From the NCBI GenBank assembly GCA_027052755.1, contig JALUEN010000100.1, forward strand, positions 1-14,659: a stretch of 14,659 nt of DNA, written 5' to 3'. The notes beneath the pieces are model-generated. The model was not told where the DNA came from. It ran no database searches and saw only the letters and a list, made by a program, of their open reading frames with translations. Positions 7,966 to 14,659 of this stretch are shown here, one piece after another. Source of the DNA: a bacterium. Its GTDB lineage: Bacteria; DRYD01; JALUEN01. A program made the translations under genes and the position numbers. The stretch's first letter is position 1. Every line of letters begins with the position of its first letter.

Positions 7966-8996
7966 GGAGAAGGCTTAGAACTATAGGTTTGATCTCCGGG
8001 GGATTAGACAGCTATTTAGCTGCTAGGATAATGAGAGATTCAGGCGTGGACGTGATCCTCGCCCACGCCTGGGTAAGGGGGTTATACCCACCTATCACAA
8101 GGGATCACCCGGTAGCTAAAATAGCTCAAGCTCTAGAGTTAGAGTTAATCGTTATGGACGTCTCCTAGGGTTACATTGATATCTTAGAGAAGCCCAAGTA
8201 CGGCTTTGGACAAGCTATCAACCCCTGTATAGACTGTAAAGCATACTTCCTAAGGGAAGCTAAGAAGTTGATGTACGAGGTTCAAGCAGATCTCGTCTTT
8301 ACCGGCGAGGTACTAGGTCAACGCCCCAAATCTCAGAGAAATAGGAAGGTCCTTGAGCTAATAGAGCTAGAGTCAGGCCTTAAAGATAGGCTCCTGAGAC
8401 CGCTCTCAGCTAAACTACTTCCCCCCACCCTTTACGAGAGGATAGGCCTATTGGACAGAAGTAAGTTCCTAGCTATAAAGGGTAGATCACGAAAAGTTCA
8501 ACTGCTTTTAGCCTCTAATTACCGTTTTAGAGATTACTCGCCACCTGCTGGAGGATGTATCCTAACCTCAAAGGAGTTCGGTGCTAAGTTCAAAGAGATG
8601 AGGAAAGTAAAAGGTGAATCCCTGGATCAAGTGGATTGGTTCATCTTGAGAAATGGGAAGATGCTTAAGTTAGATGATATACTAGTTATCGTCCCACGAG
8701 ATAGATCTGAGAGCTCAAACCTGGAGAGCACCTATCTCAGGTGGGGCTTTAAGGTCTATCTTCAAGAGAGATTTCTAGGGATCATCTTAACTAAGGATCT
8801 CCCAAGCCACGAGATGATCAGTAAAGCGGTATCCCTCTTGATCTCCTTCAGGGATAATTTTAAAGAGGTGAGGGAGCAGGAAGCCCTCCAGAATCTAGAG
8901 ATCACCCTGAGATCGCCAAGGGGAAATATTATAGATTTTAGGCTGAAAGCTGAACCTATATCTAGAGAGGAAGCACATTCACTAGTTATTAACTAG
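7953..8996 (+). pseudogene. PP-loop ATPase of the ThiI/MnmA-like tRNA-thiolation type, interrupted by one in-frame TAG
   Basis: One continuous frame of 347 codons is broken only by TAG at 8166-8168 (codon 72); homology-like sequence runs on in the same frame on both sides, so this is a nonsense change and not a frameshift. Before it lies the PP-loop SGGLDS (15-20); after it come PKYGFG, NPCIDCK (90-96), the TGEVLGQRP block (117-125), RPLSAKLLPPT, GRSRKVQ and PAGGC (198-202). These are the motifs of a PP-loop family related to MnmA/ThiI, often annotated as a tRNA thiouridylase or methyltransferase and ending in a small NFACT-R-like RNA-binding domain. Cys92, Cys95 and Cys202 are candidate sulfur or metal ligands. 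Glu, Lys or Gln codons are one base from TAG. The start may be ATG 7953, or TTG 7962 overlapping the upstream TGA as TTGA. An assembly error or stop readthrough are alternatives to a true pseudogene. Confidence 0.85.
8982..8996. repeat. Perfect 15-base palindrome at a convergent stop-codon junction
   Basis: CTAGTTA-T-TAACTAG has seven-base arms round a single T. Its final CTAG holds the stop codons of both converging genes: TAG at 8994-8996 on plus and TAG at 8995-8993 on minus. It is AT-rich with almost no loop, so it is a poor terminator; no U-tract terminator is seen on either side. Confidence 0.7.
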
Positions 8997-9679
8997 GTCT
9001 CCTTAGGTACGTAGAAGTACCTCACCAGCTGAACGTAGGTTCTCCGACCTGACGCGAACCTATCACTAGTTGATACGTTCTCCGGTGAGAAGAGAAGATC
9101 GTCGCTAGGTGAGGCACTGTTCAATATATTAGCCAGCTCCAGCTCCGACAGAGAGATAGGACTAGTTGATATATTTATCGGACTATTAGTAATAGTTCCC
9201 CACCACCAGAAGACGTTCACCGTTGCCCTGACTAAATAGCTCTGGTCAGTCTCAGAGATCTTCTCCAATTTAAAAGCTAAAAGATAAGTGGTAGCTTGGT
9301 TCTTATCTGAGAGTGAGCCTGATACTGTCTTAAAGGAGGAATAATTCCTCATATCATTAGCGTTAACGCTAACGAGAAGCGCTCCTTTTACCTCTCTCTT
9401 AGTCTCAAGCTCAGCTATCAAATCTGCTAAGCTCACAGCCTCATCATCGCTCACATTACCTGAGAAAGCGTGAGCAAATTTCTCCAGCGTAGTCTGAGCA
9501 ATAACCATTGCGGTTAACCTATTCGTATTATGAACGTTACTGTTAAGTAACCTGGTGTACATACCGATAACGAAGATTATAACTAAACTCAGTATAGCAA
9601 CAGCTAAAGCCACTTCTACTATACTAAACCCCTTAATACTCCCTCTTATCCTCAAAGTTTTAAAACCTCTCCCCTTCAT
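8993..9679 (-). CDS. Type IV prepilin-like protein (minor pilin/pseudopilin)
   Basis: A 228-residue protein with a class III signal: a basic leader, then KGFSIVEVALAVAIL with predicted cleavage between Gly17 and Phe18 and the conserved Glu at mature position +5 (Glu22), followed by a hydrophobic helix to about residue 44. PilD-type peptidase would cut and methylate it, and the helix would pack into a pilus or type II secretion pseudopilus core. The FSIVEV start is closest to PilV/GspI-like minor pilins. The remaining 180 residues are Ser/Asn/Thr-rich with a Trp cluster (FWWWG) and match no family I recognise. Only one pilin gene is here; assembly genes must be elsewhere. The ATG has GGGGGGTGAT 8 bases upstream. 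It is the only minus-strand gene in the window, sharing its promoter spacer with the propeller gene. Confidence 0.85.
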   Translation of the reverse strand: MKGRGFKTLRIRGSIKGFSIVEVALAVAILSLVIIFVIGMYTRLLNSNVHNTNRLTAMVIAQTTLEKFAHAFSGNVSDDEAVSLADLIAELETKREVKGALLVSVNANDMRNYSSFKTVSGSLSDKNQATTYLLAFKLEKISETDQSYLVRATVNVFWWWGTITNSPINISTSPISLSELELANILNSASPSDDLLFSPENVSTSDRFASGRRTYVQLVRYFYVPKET

Positions 9680-9705
9680 CTGTAAATATCACCCCCCATA
9701 ATCCT

Positions 9706-9721
9706 ATTATAATTTCCCCTA
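9706..9721 (-). promoter_or_regulatory. Probable promoter (-10 region) of the prepilin gene, one arm of a mirrored element
   Basis: Read on the minus strand the element is TAGGGGAAATTATAAT. It ends in a perfect -10 hexamer TATAAT (9711-9706), 26 bases before the start codon. No good -35 is visible at the usual spacing. The same element, 14 of 16 bases identical, faces the other way at 9758-9773. Overlapping bases also give TATAAT on the plus strand (9708-9713), but that copy has no mirrored partner. Confidence 0.5.
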
Positions 9722-9757
9722 ATAAAGGGTAGGACCTCTAAACCTGGAATTCATCCC

Positions 9758-9773
9758 TAGGAGAAATTATGAT
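9758..9773 (+). promoter_or_regulatory. Probable promoter (-10 region) of the propeller gene, mirror of 9706-9721
   Basis: TAGGAGAAATTATGAT ends in TATGAT (one base from TATAAT), 25 bases before the ATG at 9799. It is 14/16 identical to the reverse complement of 9706-9721. TAGGGGG (9784-9790) follows as the ribosome binding site, 8 bases from the ATG. The shared bases could be promoter sequence or two sites for one regulator. Confidence 0.45.
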
Positions 9774-9798
9774 GTAAGTGAAATAGGGGGAATTACAC

Positions 9799-11241
9799 AT
9801 GGTAATCGCTTCACATCCAGAAGAGAACACAAAATTTTGGAAAAAGCTCATAATTACTATCCTCTCCATATTCTTCTTCCACATTTTCGTCCCAATTAGC
9901 TTAAGTTATGCTTTAAGCATTTTAGATATTGAGACACCTAGCGACTACCTGCAGTTTCCCACATCTCAGTGGATAATAGATAACAGATTAGTTGACCTAT
10001 ATCAGGGAGAGAGCTATGTCCTCATGGTCTTTGATAGGAAAGTGCTCAAGCTAGAAGGCGATCTCAAGGTTACGTTAAATAGGATTATTCCCAGCTCTCC
10101 CAAGGAGAGAGTGCTCAGATCTCAGCTCAGAGGTGATAACCTATACCTACTCCTATCCTCAGGAAAGCTTCTCGTTTATTCCCTTAAAGAAGACAAGTTT
10201 AAGGAGTTATTAATCCATCCAGGAGCCCATAGCTTCAACTTAAAGGATAAATGGTTAGTGATAAGAGAGAAGAGAGCTGTAAACCTATATAAGTTAGCCC
10301 CTAATCCAACCCTTCTCTGGAGAGGAGATATAGGTAGATCTCTCTTCGGAACACCTGGAGTTGATACCTCAGGAACGGTTTACGTTAAGGATAGGTATAG
10401 CAACATTTTCGCTTTCAGAGATCCTCAGAGGATAGCTAAGTTCAAGCTTGGGAGACCTACTAGCGATCCGCTACCCTATAAGGGAGATGTTCTCGTCTGT
10501 ACACCTAAAGGCCTGTTCAGGCTAGGGGTTAGTCCCCAATCTGATATGCCTTTCGTGAAATCCTTCTGGGAAGCTCCAGTAAACCTTCAAGGGAACCTCA
10601 AGGTTAAGGTAGCTGAGGATAGGATATGGTGCTCAGGAGATAACTCCGCAGCAGCTTGGGATCTCCAAGGTAGAGTTTTAGCTAGGATAAAACCTCACTA
10701 CTATAGACCTACGATAAGTTTGTTCCCCGCATACCTCTTGAGAGATGAGATACTCAGGAGGTGGAGCCGATATAGAACTAAGAGGTGGTTCTACCACCTC
10801 AGGGTCAGCTATCCAAGTATAATAAAGGTTTCAAGTAAACATGACTTAGTTATCAAAGGCAGTGGAGGAACACACGTTCAACTTGACGTCTGGAAGATGT
10901 ATTTAACGTTTAGGAGAACTACGGATAATAGGACCGTATTTGAGATAAAGGAAGGAGATGGGTTCCTCTTTATCAGGGACCTTCAGGAGGGAGGGTTGAT
11001 GAGAACCAGATCCGATCTATTCTACACCTACACGGAAACCACATATTACGGCAATCTAGCTTACAGCATCCTATCCAGCCTCTTAACTAATGATCTCTAC
11101 AATGAAGAAAGAAAGTTCTGGAAAAGCGTGTCCTACTCCAAGGATAACTTGAGAGCGTTTCAATTAAATGGGACGCTTTACATAGCGATAATAGACTTTG
11201 GAAGCACGAGGATCTTTAGGATAAGTCCAAGGTCGTTCTGA
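9799..11241 (+). CDS. Secreted beta-propeller-like protein, function unknown
   Basis: A 480-residue exported protein of no family I can name. A hydrophobic stretch (about 17-35) followed by SLSYA (34-38) reads as a signal peptide cut after Ala38. Residues 60-300 hold repeated short beta-strand units of the propeller type: YVLMVFDRKVLKLEGD, SGKLLVYSLKEDKFKEL, KRAVNLYKL...LLWRGDIG, GTVYVKDRYSNIFAFRD and SAAAWDLQGRVLARI. These resemble PQQ/WD-like blades that alternate between reporting a value and naming it, but there is no strict repeat consensus. The C-terminal third (about 310-480) is Tyr/Arg-rich and ends with another beta pair (GTLYIAIIDFGSTRIFRI). It is divergent from the prepilin gene with a mirrored promoter, so it may belong to the same cell-surface apparatus (inference). 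It ends 34 bases before rimO. Confidence 0.75.
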   Translation: MVIASHPEENTKFWKKLIITILSIFFFHIFVPISLSYALSILDIETPSDYLQFPTSQWIIDNRLVDLYQGESYVLMVFDRKVLKLEGDLKVTLNRIIPSSPKERVLRSQLRGDNLYLLLSSGKLLVYSLKEDKFKELLIHPGAHSFNLKDKWLVIREKRAVNLYKLAPNPTLLWRGDIGRSLFGTPGVDTSGTVYVKDRYSNIFAFRDPQRIAKFKLGRPTSDPLPYKGDVLVCTPKGLFRLGVSPQSDMPFVKSFWEAPVNLQGNLKVKVAEDRIWCSGDNSAAAWDLQGRVLARIKPHYYRPTISLFPAYLLRDEILRRWSRYRTKRWFYHLRVSYPSIIKVSSKHDLVIKGSGGTHVQLDVWKMYLTFRRTTDNRTVFEIKEGDGFLFIRDLQEGGLMRTRSDLFYTYTETTYYGNLAYSILSSLLTNDLYNEERKFWKSVSYSKDNLRAFQLNGTLYIAIIDFGSTRIFRISPRSF

Positions 11242-11275
11242 AGATCTTTATAACTGCTTTCAGAGGGGGATAGAT

Positions 11276-12631
11276 ATGAAGGTAGGGGTTATAACCTTAG
11301 GTTGCCCTAAAAACATCGTGGACAGTGAGATATTAATCTCCTTTTTCTTAAGAGAGGGATATGAGGTGATCAGGGAACTTCACGAGCTACCGTATGTTGA
11401 CGTTATTATCATAAACTCATGCGGTTTCCTCAAGAGCGCTATAGAGGAACTCTTGGAGACCGCGGAAACAGTAGCCGAACTAGCACCGGGAAAACCCGTT
11501 CTAGTAATAGGTTGCGCTGTAAGTCGTTTAAGGGATGACCTTGAGGGCTTAGAGAGAGCCTTAAAGGATATAGGGGTAAATCTGAAAGGGTTGATATCCA
11601 CTGGTCATATATTTCAACTACCCTCTATCCTAAATAGGCTCCTAGGAGAATCCCAGATTGCCAAGTTAAGCGATAAACTCCAGGAGGATTACAGCTGGGT
11701 TAGGAGAGCTGTAACATCCTCTCCTCACTGGGCATATCTCAAGATAGCGGAAGGATGTTCCCATAAGTGTAGTTTCTGCACTATCCCTAACATAAGGGGT
11801 AAGTACACCAGCAGATCCCTAGAGGATATCTTAGATGAGGCGAGAGAGCTAGCTGATTCTGGTATAAAGGAGCTTATCTTAATATCTCAGGATAGCTCCT
11901 TCTGGGGAACTGACCTCTACGGAAGACCTATGATACACAAGCTTCTAGAGGAACTAGAAGAACTACCGTTTAAGTGGATAAGGGTTATGTATCTCTATCC
12001 AACCCAGGTTTATGAAGACCTCCTGGGTATCATGCTAAACAGCGATAAGGTACTCCCCTACTTTGATCTACCAATTCAACACATAGATCCTAAGGTCCTT
12101 AAGTTGATGGCTAGAAACCCTAATCCTGAAGTGTATCACAAACTAGTAGAGAAGATAAGGGAAAATCCTAAAAGCGTCATAAGAGCTACTTTCATAGTAG
12201 GGCATCCTGGAGAAGATGATGAAGCCTTCAAGAGACTAATAGAGTTCCTGAGATGGGGGAAGTTCGAGAGGATAGGTCTTTTTAAGTATAGTCCAGAGCC
12301 GGAAACCCCATCTGCTTCTTTACCCCAGGTACCAGAGGAAGTAAAAGAGGAGAGGATGATAGAGGCCCTCAACACCGCAGAGGAACTCCTGAGCACCTGG
12401 ATGAACCGGAGATTAAACGAGACCCATCAAGCTATAATAGAGGATTACACCTACGGAGGTGGAGGAATTAAGTTCACGGGGCGAGTATGGTTTGATGCAC
12501 CAGATGTTGACGGTCAGGTAGTAATATCAGCTAAAGTCCCTATATCTAAAGTTTTAGGAAAGATACTAGATGTGAAGCTAGTAAAAGCTATCCCAGAAGA
12601 GGCCACCTTTGAAGCAGAACTTGAGCTTTGA
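11276..12631 (+). CDS. rimO: Ribosomal protein S12 (Asp) methylthiotransferase RimO
   Basis: A radical-SAM enzyme that adds a methylthio group to the conserved aspartate of ribosomal protein S12 near the decoding centre, using two [4Fe-4S] clusters. All three domains are present in 451 residues, a normal length: the UPF0004 domain with its cluster cysteines Cys10 (LGCPKN), Cys49 (NSCGF) and Cys80 (IGCAVSR); the radical-SAM core with Cys161, Cys165 and Cys168 (EGCSHKCSFCTIP) followed by IRGKYTSRS; and a C-terminal TRAM domain (about 376-451) with the DAPDVDG motif (407-413) typical of RimO. The IRGKYxSR and DAPxxDG signatures favour RimO over the tRNA enzyme MiaB. AGAGGGGGAT upstream sets the ATG. 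A TATAAC at 11249-11254 could be a -10, but there is no convincing -35. It is followed 14 bases later by the permease gene. Confidence 0.96.
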   Translation: MKVGVITLGCPKNIVDSEILISFFLREGYEVIRELHELPYVDVIIINSCGFLKSAIEELLETAETVAELAPGKPVLVIGCAVSRLRDDLEGLERALKDIGVNLKGLISTGHIFQLPSILNRLLGESQIAKLSDKLQEDYSWVRRAVTSSPHWAYLKIAEGCSHKCSFCTIPNIRGKYTSRSLEDILDEARELADSGIKELILISQDSSFWGTDLYGRPMIHKLLEELEELPFKWIRVMYLYPTQVYEDLLGIMLNSDKVLPYFDLPIQHIDPKVLKLMARNPNPEVYHKLVEKIRENPKSVIRATFIVGHPGEDDEAFKRLIEFLRWGKFERIGLFKYSPEPETPSASLPQVPEEVKEERMIEALNTAEELLSTWMNRRLNETHQAIIEDYTYGGGGIKFTGRVWFDAPDVDGQVVISAKVPISKVLGKILDVKLVKAIPEEATFEAELEL

Positions 12632-12645
12632 GGTGCTAGGTCAAG

Positions 12646-13716
12646 ATGCAATCAATATCACTAAAAGATCTTAAGAGGATAAGAATATTAAGGAAGATCC
12701 TCGGCCCATTTTGGCTATCTAACCTAAACCTCTTCCTAGCGTTCGTTATGCTCCTATCAGTTAGCTTCGCCTCACAGGTAATTGGAGATTCCATCATCAG
12801 TAAGTTACAAAAGCTAAAAGCTGGTACATTAAAGCTGTTCAGAGAGATAGCACTTATCAGGGATATGGACATGGTGTTGATAACTAGATCAGAGCTAGAG
12901 AAACTTAGATCTTACTTAAAAGGGGAGGTCTGCGTTCACCCTATAATTGTAAAGAGACTAGGAGATGAGAATTTCGTAGTAGCTGGGATACCTCAACTGC
13001 TAGTACTCATATCCCCTAGCGGTGCAAAAGCGCTCCTGGAAAAAGTGGGAGTCCCTGAGGGGATAAGGGATCAGGTCAAAGGAGATGTTATCCTCCTAGG
13101 CAATAAATTCCCGTTAAGATCACTAGGGAAACACAAGGGCTCAGTTATCAGACTACCACTTACGGAGACACCTCTGGATAACATAGCTCTAAAGGTAGTG
13201 CCAGATACCTACCTCAACGCTCAAGAGGTTTACACCTATGCCTTAGTAATACCTTCCTCTGATAAGATCTTTAGGAGGATGAGAGCTAACCTCCAACTCA
13301 TGAACCTAAAGCTGATAGATCTCAATCAGGTAAGGGATGCCCTTGAGAGAGCGAACAGGACTTGGGCTAGCACATTATCCCTCCTGAGCTTAAACTTAAA
13401 CCTGCTTCTCTTGGTGATAGCGGTTCTCCTCTCCCAGCTATTGGCCTCAGCTAGGACAGATGAGCTTAAGTACCTTTCCATTATGGGAGGAGAAGCTTTA
13501 GGGATATTTAATATCGGGATAGATATCTTCAGGGTATTCATAGCTTCCGTATCTCTATCAATACCAATCTCCTATATAGCACTCTCCTATATAAGCCACT
13601 CGCTTAACTTCCCTAACCTAGAGATACCAAGCAAGTGGATAATTTACGTCTTAGGAACTTGGCTCGCTCTCACTGGGATATCAATTCTAGTCACGGTAAG
13701 GGGAATTAGGGAGTAA
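12646..13716 (+). CDS. FtsX/MacB-like permease subunit, partner ATPase not present
   Basis: A 356-residue membrane protein with the layout of the FtsX/MacB (type VII ABC) superfamily: one N-terminal membrane helix (about 24-46), a large extracytoplasmic domain (about 47-242) and three closely spaced C-terminal helices (about 245-268, 290-313 and 329-350). Between helices 2 and 3 the cytoplasmic loop ARTDELKYLSIMGGEALGIF (269-288) corresponds to the REIGILRALGAS-type coupling loop that contacts the ATPase, though it is divergent. Overall similarity to any named member is weak, so the assignment rests mainly on topology and that loop. Related proteins work in lipoprotein export, cell-division hydrolase control or efflux, always with an ABC ATPase; none is visible here. 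GAGGTG overlapping the rimO stop serves as the ribosome binding site. It ends with tandem stops TAATAG. Confidence 0.7.
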   Translation: MQSISLKDLKRIRILRKILGPFWLSNLNLFLAFVMLLSVSFASQVIGDSIISKLQKLKAGTLKLFREIALIRDMDMVLITRSELEKLRSYLKGEVCVHPIIVKRLGDENFVVAGIPQLLVLISPSGAKALLEKVGVPEGIRDQVKGDVILLGNKFPLRSLGKHKGSVIRLPLTETPLDNIALKVVPDTYLNAQEVYTYALVIPSSDKIFRRMRANLQLMNLKLIDLNQVRDALERANRTWASTLSLLSLNLNLLLLVIAVLLSQLLASARTDELKYLSIMGGEALGIFNIGIDIFRVFIASVSLSIPISYIALSYISHSLNFPNLEIPSKWIIYVLGTWLALTGISILVTVRGIRE

Positions 13717-13800
13717 TAGGAATTAAGTACTGCCTACTAGAAACCTGATATAGCGAGGAAGCGTTCAGGATAAGGTTTAACCGTTAATGAGGTGAGTTAA

Positions 13801-14659
13801 GTGGCTAGTCATGAAGAGACGATAAAGAGAGTGGATCAGCTCATATCCCAAGGAGAACCGCTAGCAGCCTTAGCTCTGCTGAAAAACGAGCTCCAGAAGG
13901 AGAGAAATCCTAGGCTGATCTTTAAGTTAGCTCTGCTCCAGATAAAAATGGGGCTCTACTCTGATGCCTACTCCTTACTTAAGGAGCTAACAAAAGAAGA
14001 GCCCTGGAACCTAGACGCTCTCTATAACCTAGGTTTAGCTTCAACGAAATTAGGAAAGTTAGAGGAAGCGATCGCTTACTATAGGACATACCTGAGGAGA
14101 CGAGAGGATCCTGAAGGGTACAACAACCTGGGGATAGCTTTAGATAGGCTTGGAAGGTTAGATGAAGCCTTAGAAGCTTACACAAAAGCTATAGAGCTAG
14201 ATAAAAAGTTTCCTCAGCCGTTAATCAACCGTGGGAATCTGCTAGCTCACCTAGGAAGATATGATGAGGCTTTAAGGGATCTAAGAGAAGCCCTGAAGCT
14301 AACCCCCGATAATTTCTTAGTGAACTACTCAATAGGGATAGTCCACTTTCTAAAGAAGGAATACGATTTAGCTACCTACTACTTGAGAGAAGCTATAAAC
14401 TTAAACCCGTACTACAGTGATGCCTACTACACGCTGGGAGATATTAATTACATCCTTGGTAACTACAGAGAAGCATTGGGGTACTATCAAAGAGCTTTAG
14501 AGTTCAATGAGGGAGACTCTCTAGCCCTGAGGAAAGCGCTAGAGGTCAGCTACAAAGGTCAGCTCTGGGAGGATATAATAACAATAACTGATAGGCTTCT
14601 AAAAGGCGAGACAACAGAGGGACTTAAAACCACTCACAAGCTGACACCCTATCTAGAGT
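13801..14659 (+). CDS. Tetratricopeptide-repeat protein (3' end outside window)
   Basis: The reading frame is open to the right edge: 286 codons are visible and the stop lies beyond. GTG at 13801 is the start, with TGAGGTGAG (13788-13796) just upstream. There is no signal peptide or membrane segment, so the visible part is cytosolic. It is built almost wholly from 34-residue TPR units: weak ones at about 3-34 and 37-69, then clear ones at 70-102 (ALYNLGLASTKLGKLEEAI), 103-136, 137-170, 171-204 and 205-238, and a decaying one from 239. The W-LG-Y-A-F-A-P positions are well kept, for example in YNNLGIALDRLGRLDEALEAY. TPR stacks bind other proteins; the partner and any catalytic C-terminal domain cannot be known from here. 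The 84 bases before it hold no other gene and no clear promoter. Confidence 0.92.
   Translation, partial: MASHEETIKRVDQLISQGEPLAALALLKNELQKERNPRLIFKLALLQIKMGLYSDAYSLLKELTKEEPWNLDALYNLGLASTKLGKLEEAIAYYRTYLRRREDPEGYNNLGIALDRLGRLDEALEAYTKAIELDKKFPQPLINRGNLLAHLGRYDEALRDLREALKLTPDNFLVNYSIGIVHFLKKEYDLATYYLREAINLNPYYSDAYYTLGDINYILGNYREALGYYQRALEFNEGDSLALRKALEVSYKGQLWEDIITITDRLLKGETTEGLKTTHKLTPYLE

Noticed and set aside
8268..8996. A separate 242-residue gene starting at TTG 8268
   Set aside because: The same frame continues upstream with conserved NPCIDCK and PKYGFG, so this is the downstream part of the interrupted PP-loop gene; no good ribosome binding site precedes it.
11241..11275. Promoter or terminator between the propeller gene and rimO (TATAAC, and palindrome AAGATCTT)
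   Set aside because: No matching -35 and no stem with U-tract; the 34-base gap is too short to support a firm call.
13717..13800. Promoter, hairpin (CCTGA...TCAGG) or small gene in the spacer before the TPR gene
   Set aside because: Stem of five pairs with a long loop, no clear -35/-10 pair and no start with ribosome site before 13801.
1..14659. Amber codon reassignment
   Set aside because: TAG ends several intact genes at sensible places and no other conserved frame contains an internal TAG.

Overview
The window reads as ordinary chromosome from a bacterium, probably a thermophile of a poorly sampled deep lineage. Bacterial markers are an exact AGGAGGTGATC Shine-Dalgarno, a RimO-type methylthiotransferase, a type IV prepilin and TTG/GTG starts with good ribosome binding sites. 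Arginine is mostly AGA/AGG and isoleucine often ATA, and the proteins are rich in Lys, Glu and Ile, which fits a thermophile. A Ycf45/SpoIIIAA-like R3H ATPase of this kind is known from Cyanobacteria, Deinococcus and related phyla. I cannot name the species. There are no tRNA or rRNA genes, insertion sequences, CRISPR arrays or phage genes.

Left part (1-8996, all plus strand): the C-terminal end of a metallo-beta-lactamase-fold hydrolase is followed by a tightly packed run. In order it holds nnr (NAD(P)H-hydrate repair), a membrane-anchored HEAT-like protein, an R3H-domain AAA-type ATPase, a protein with a very acidic tail, an AI-2E/PerM-family permease, a secreted cobalamin/iron-type binding protein, and a PP-loop (ThiI/MnmA-like) tRNA-thiolation-type gene cut by one in-frame TAG. 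Gaps are at most about 50 bases and several genes overlap, so this is probably one transcription unit. The functions are mixed.

Middle (8993-9798): a single minus-strand gene encodes a type IV prepilin-like protein. It converges on the PP-loop gene, with the two stop codons sharing bases inside a perfect 15-base palindrome. It diverges from the next gene across a 119-base spacer that carries two mirror-image copies of one 16-base promoter-like element, each ending in a -10 hexamer and lying about 26 bases from its start codon.

Right part (9799-14659, plus strand): a secreted beta-propeller-like protein, rimO (ribosomal protein S12 methylthiotransferase), an FtsX/MacB-like permease without its ATPase, and a TPR protein that runs off the window.

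I see no clear new multi-gene defence, mobile or metabolic system. The items most worth a second look are the interrupted PP-loop gene, the mirrored divergent promoters joining the prepilin and propeller genes, and the R3H ATPase next to its acidic neighbour.
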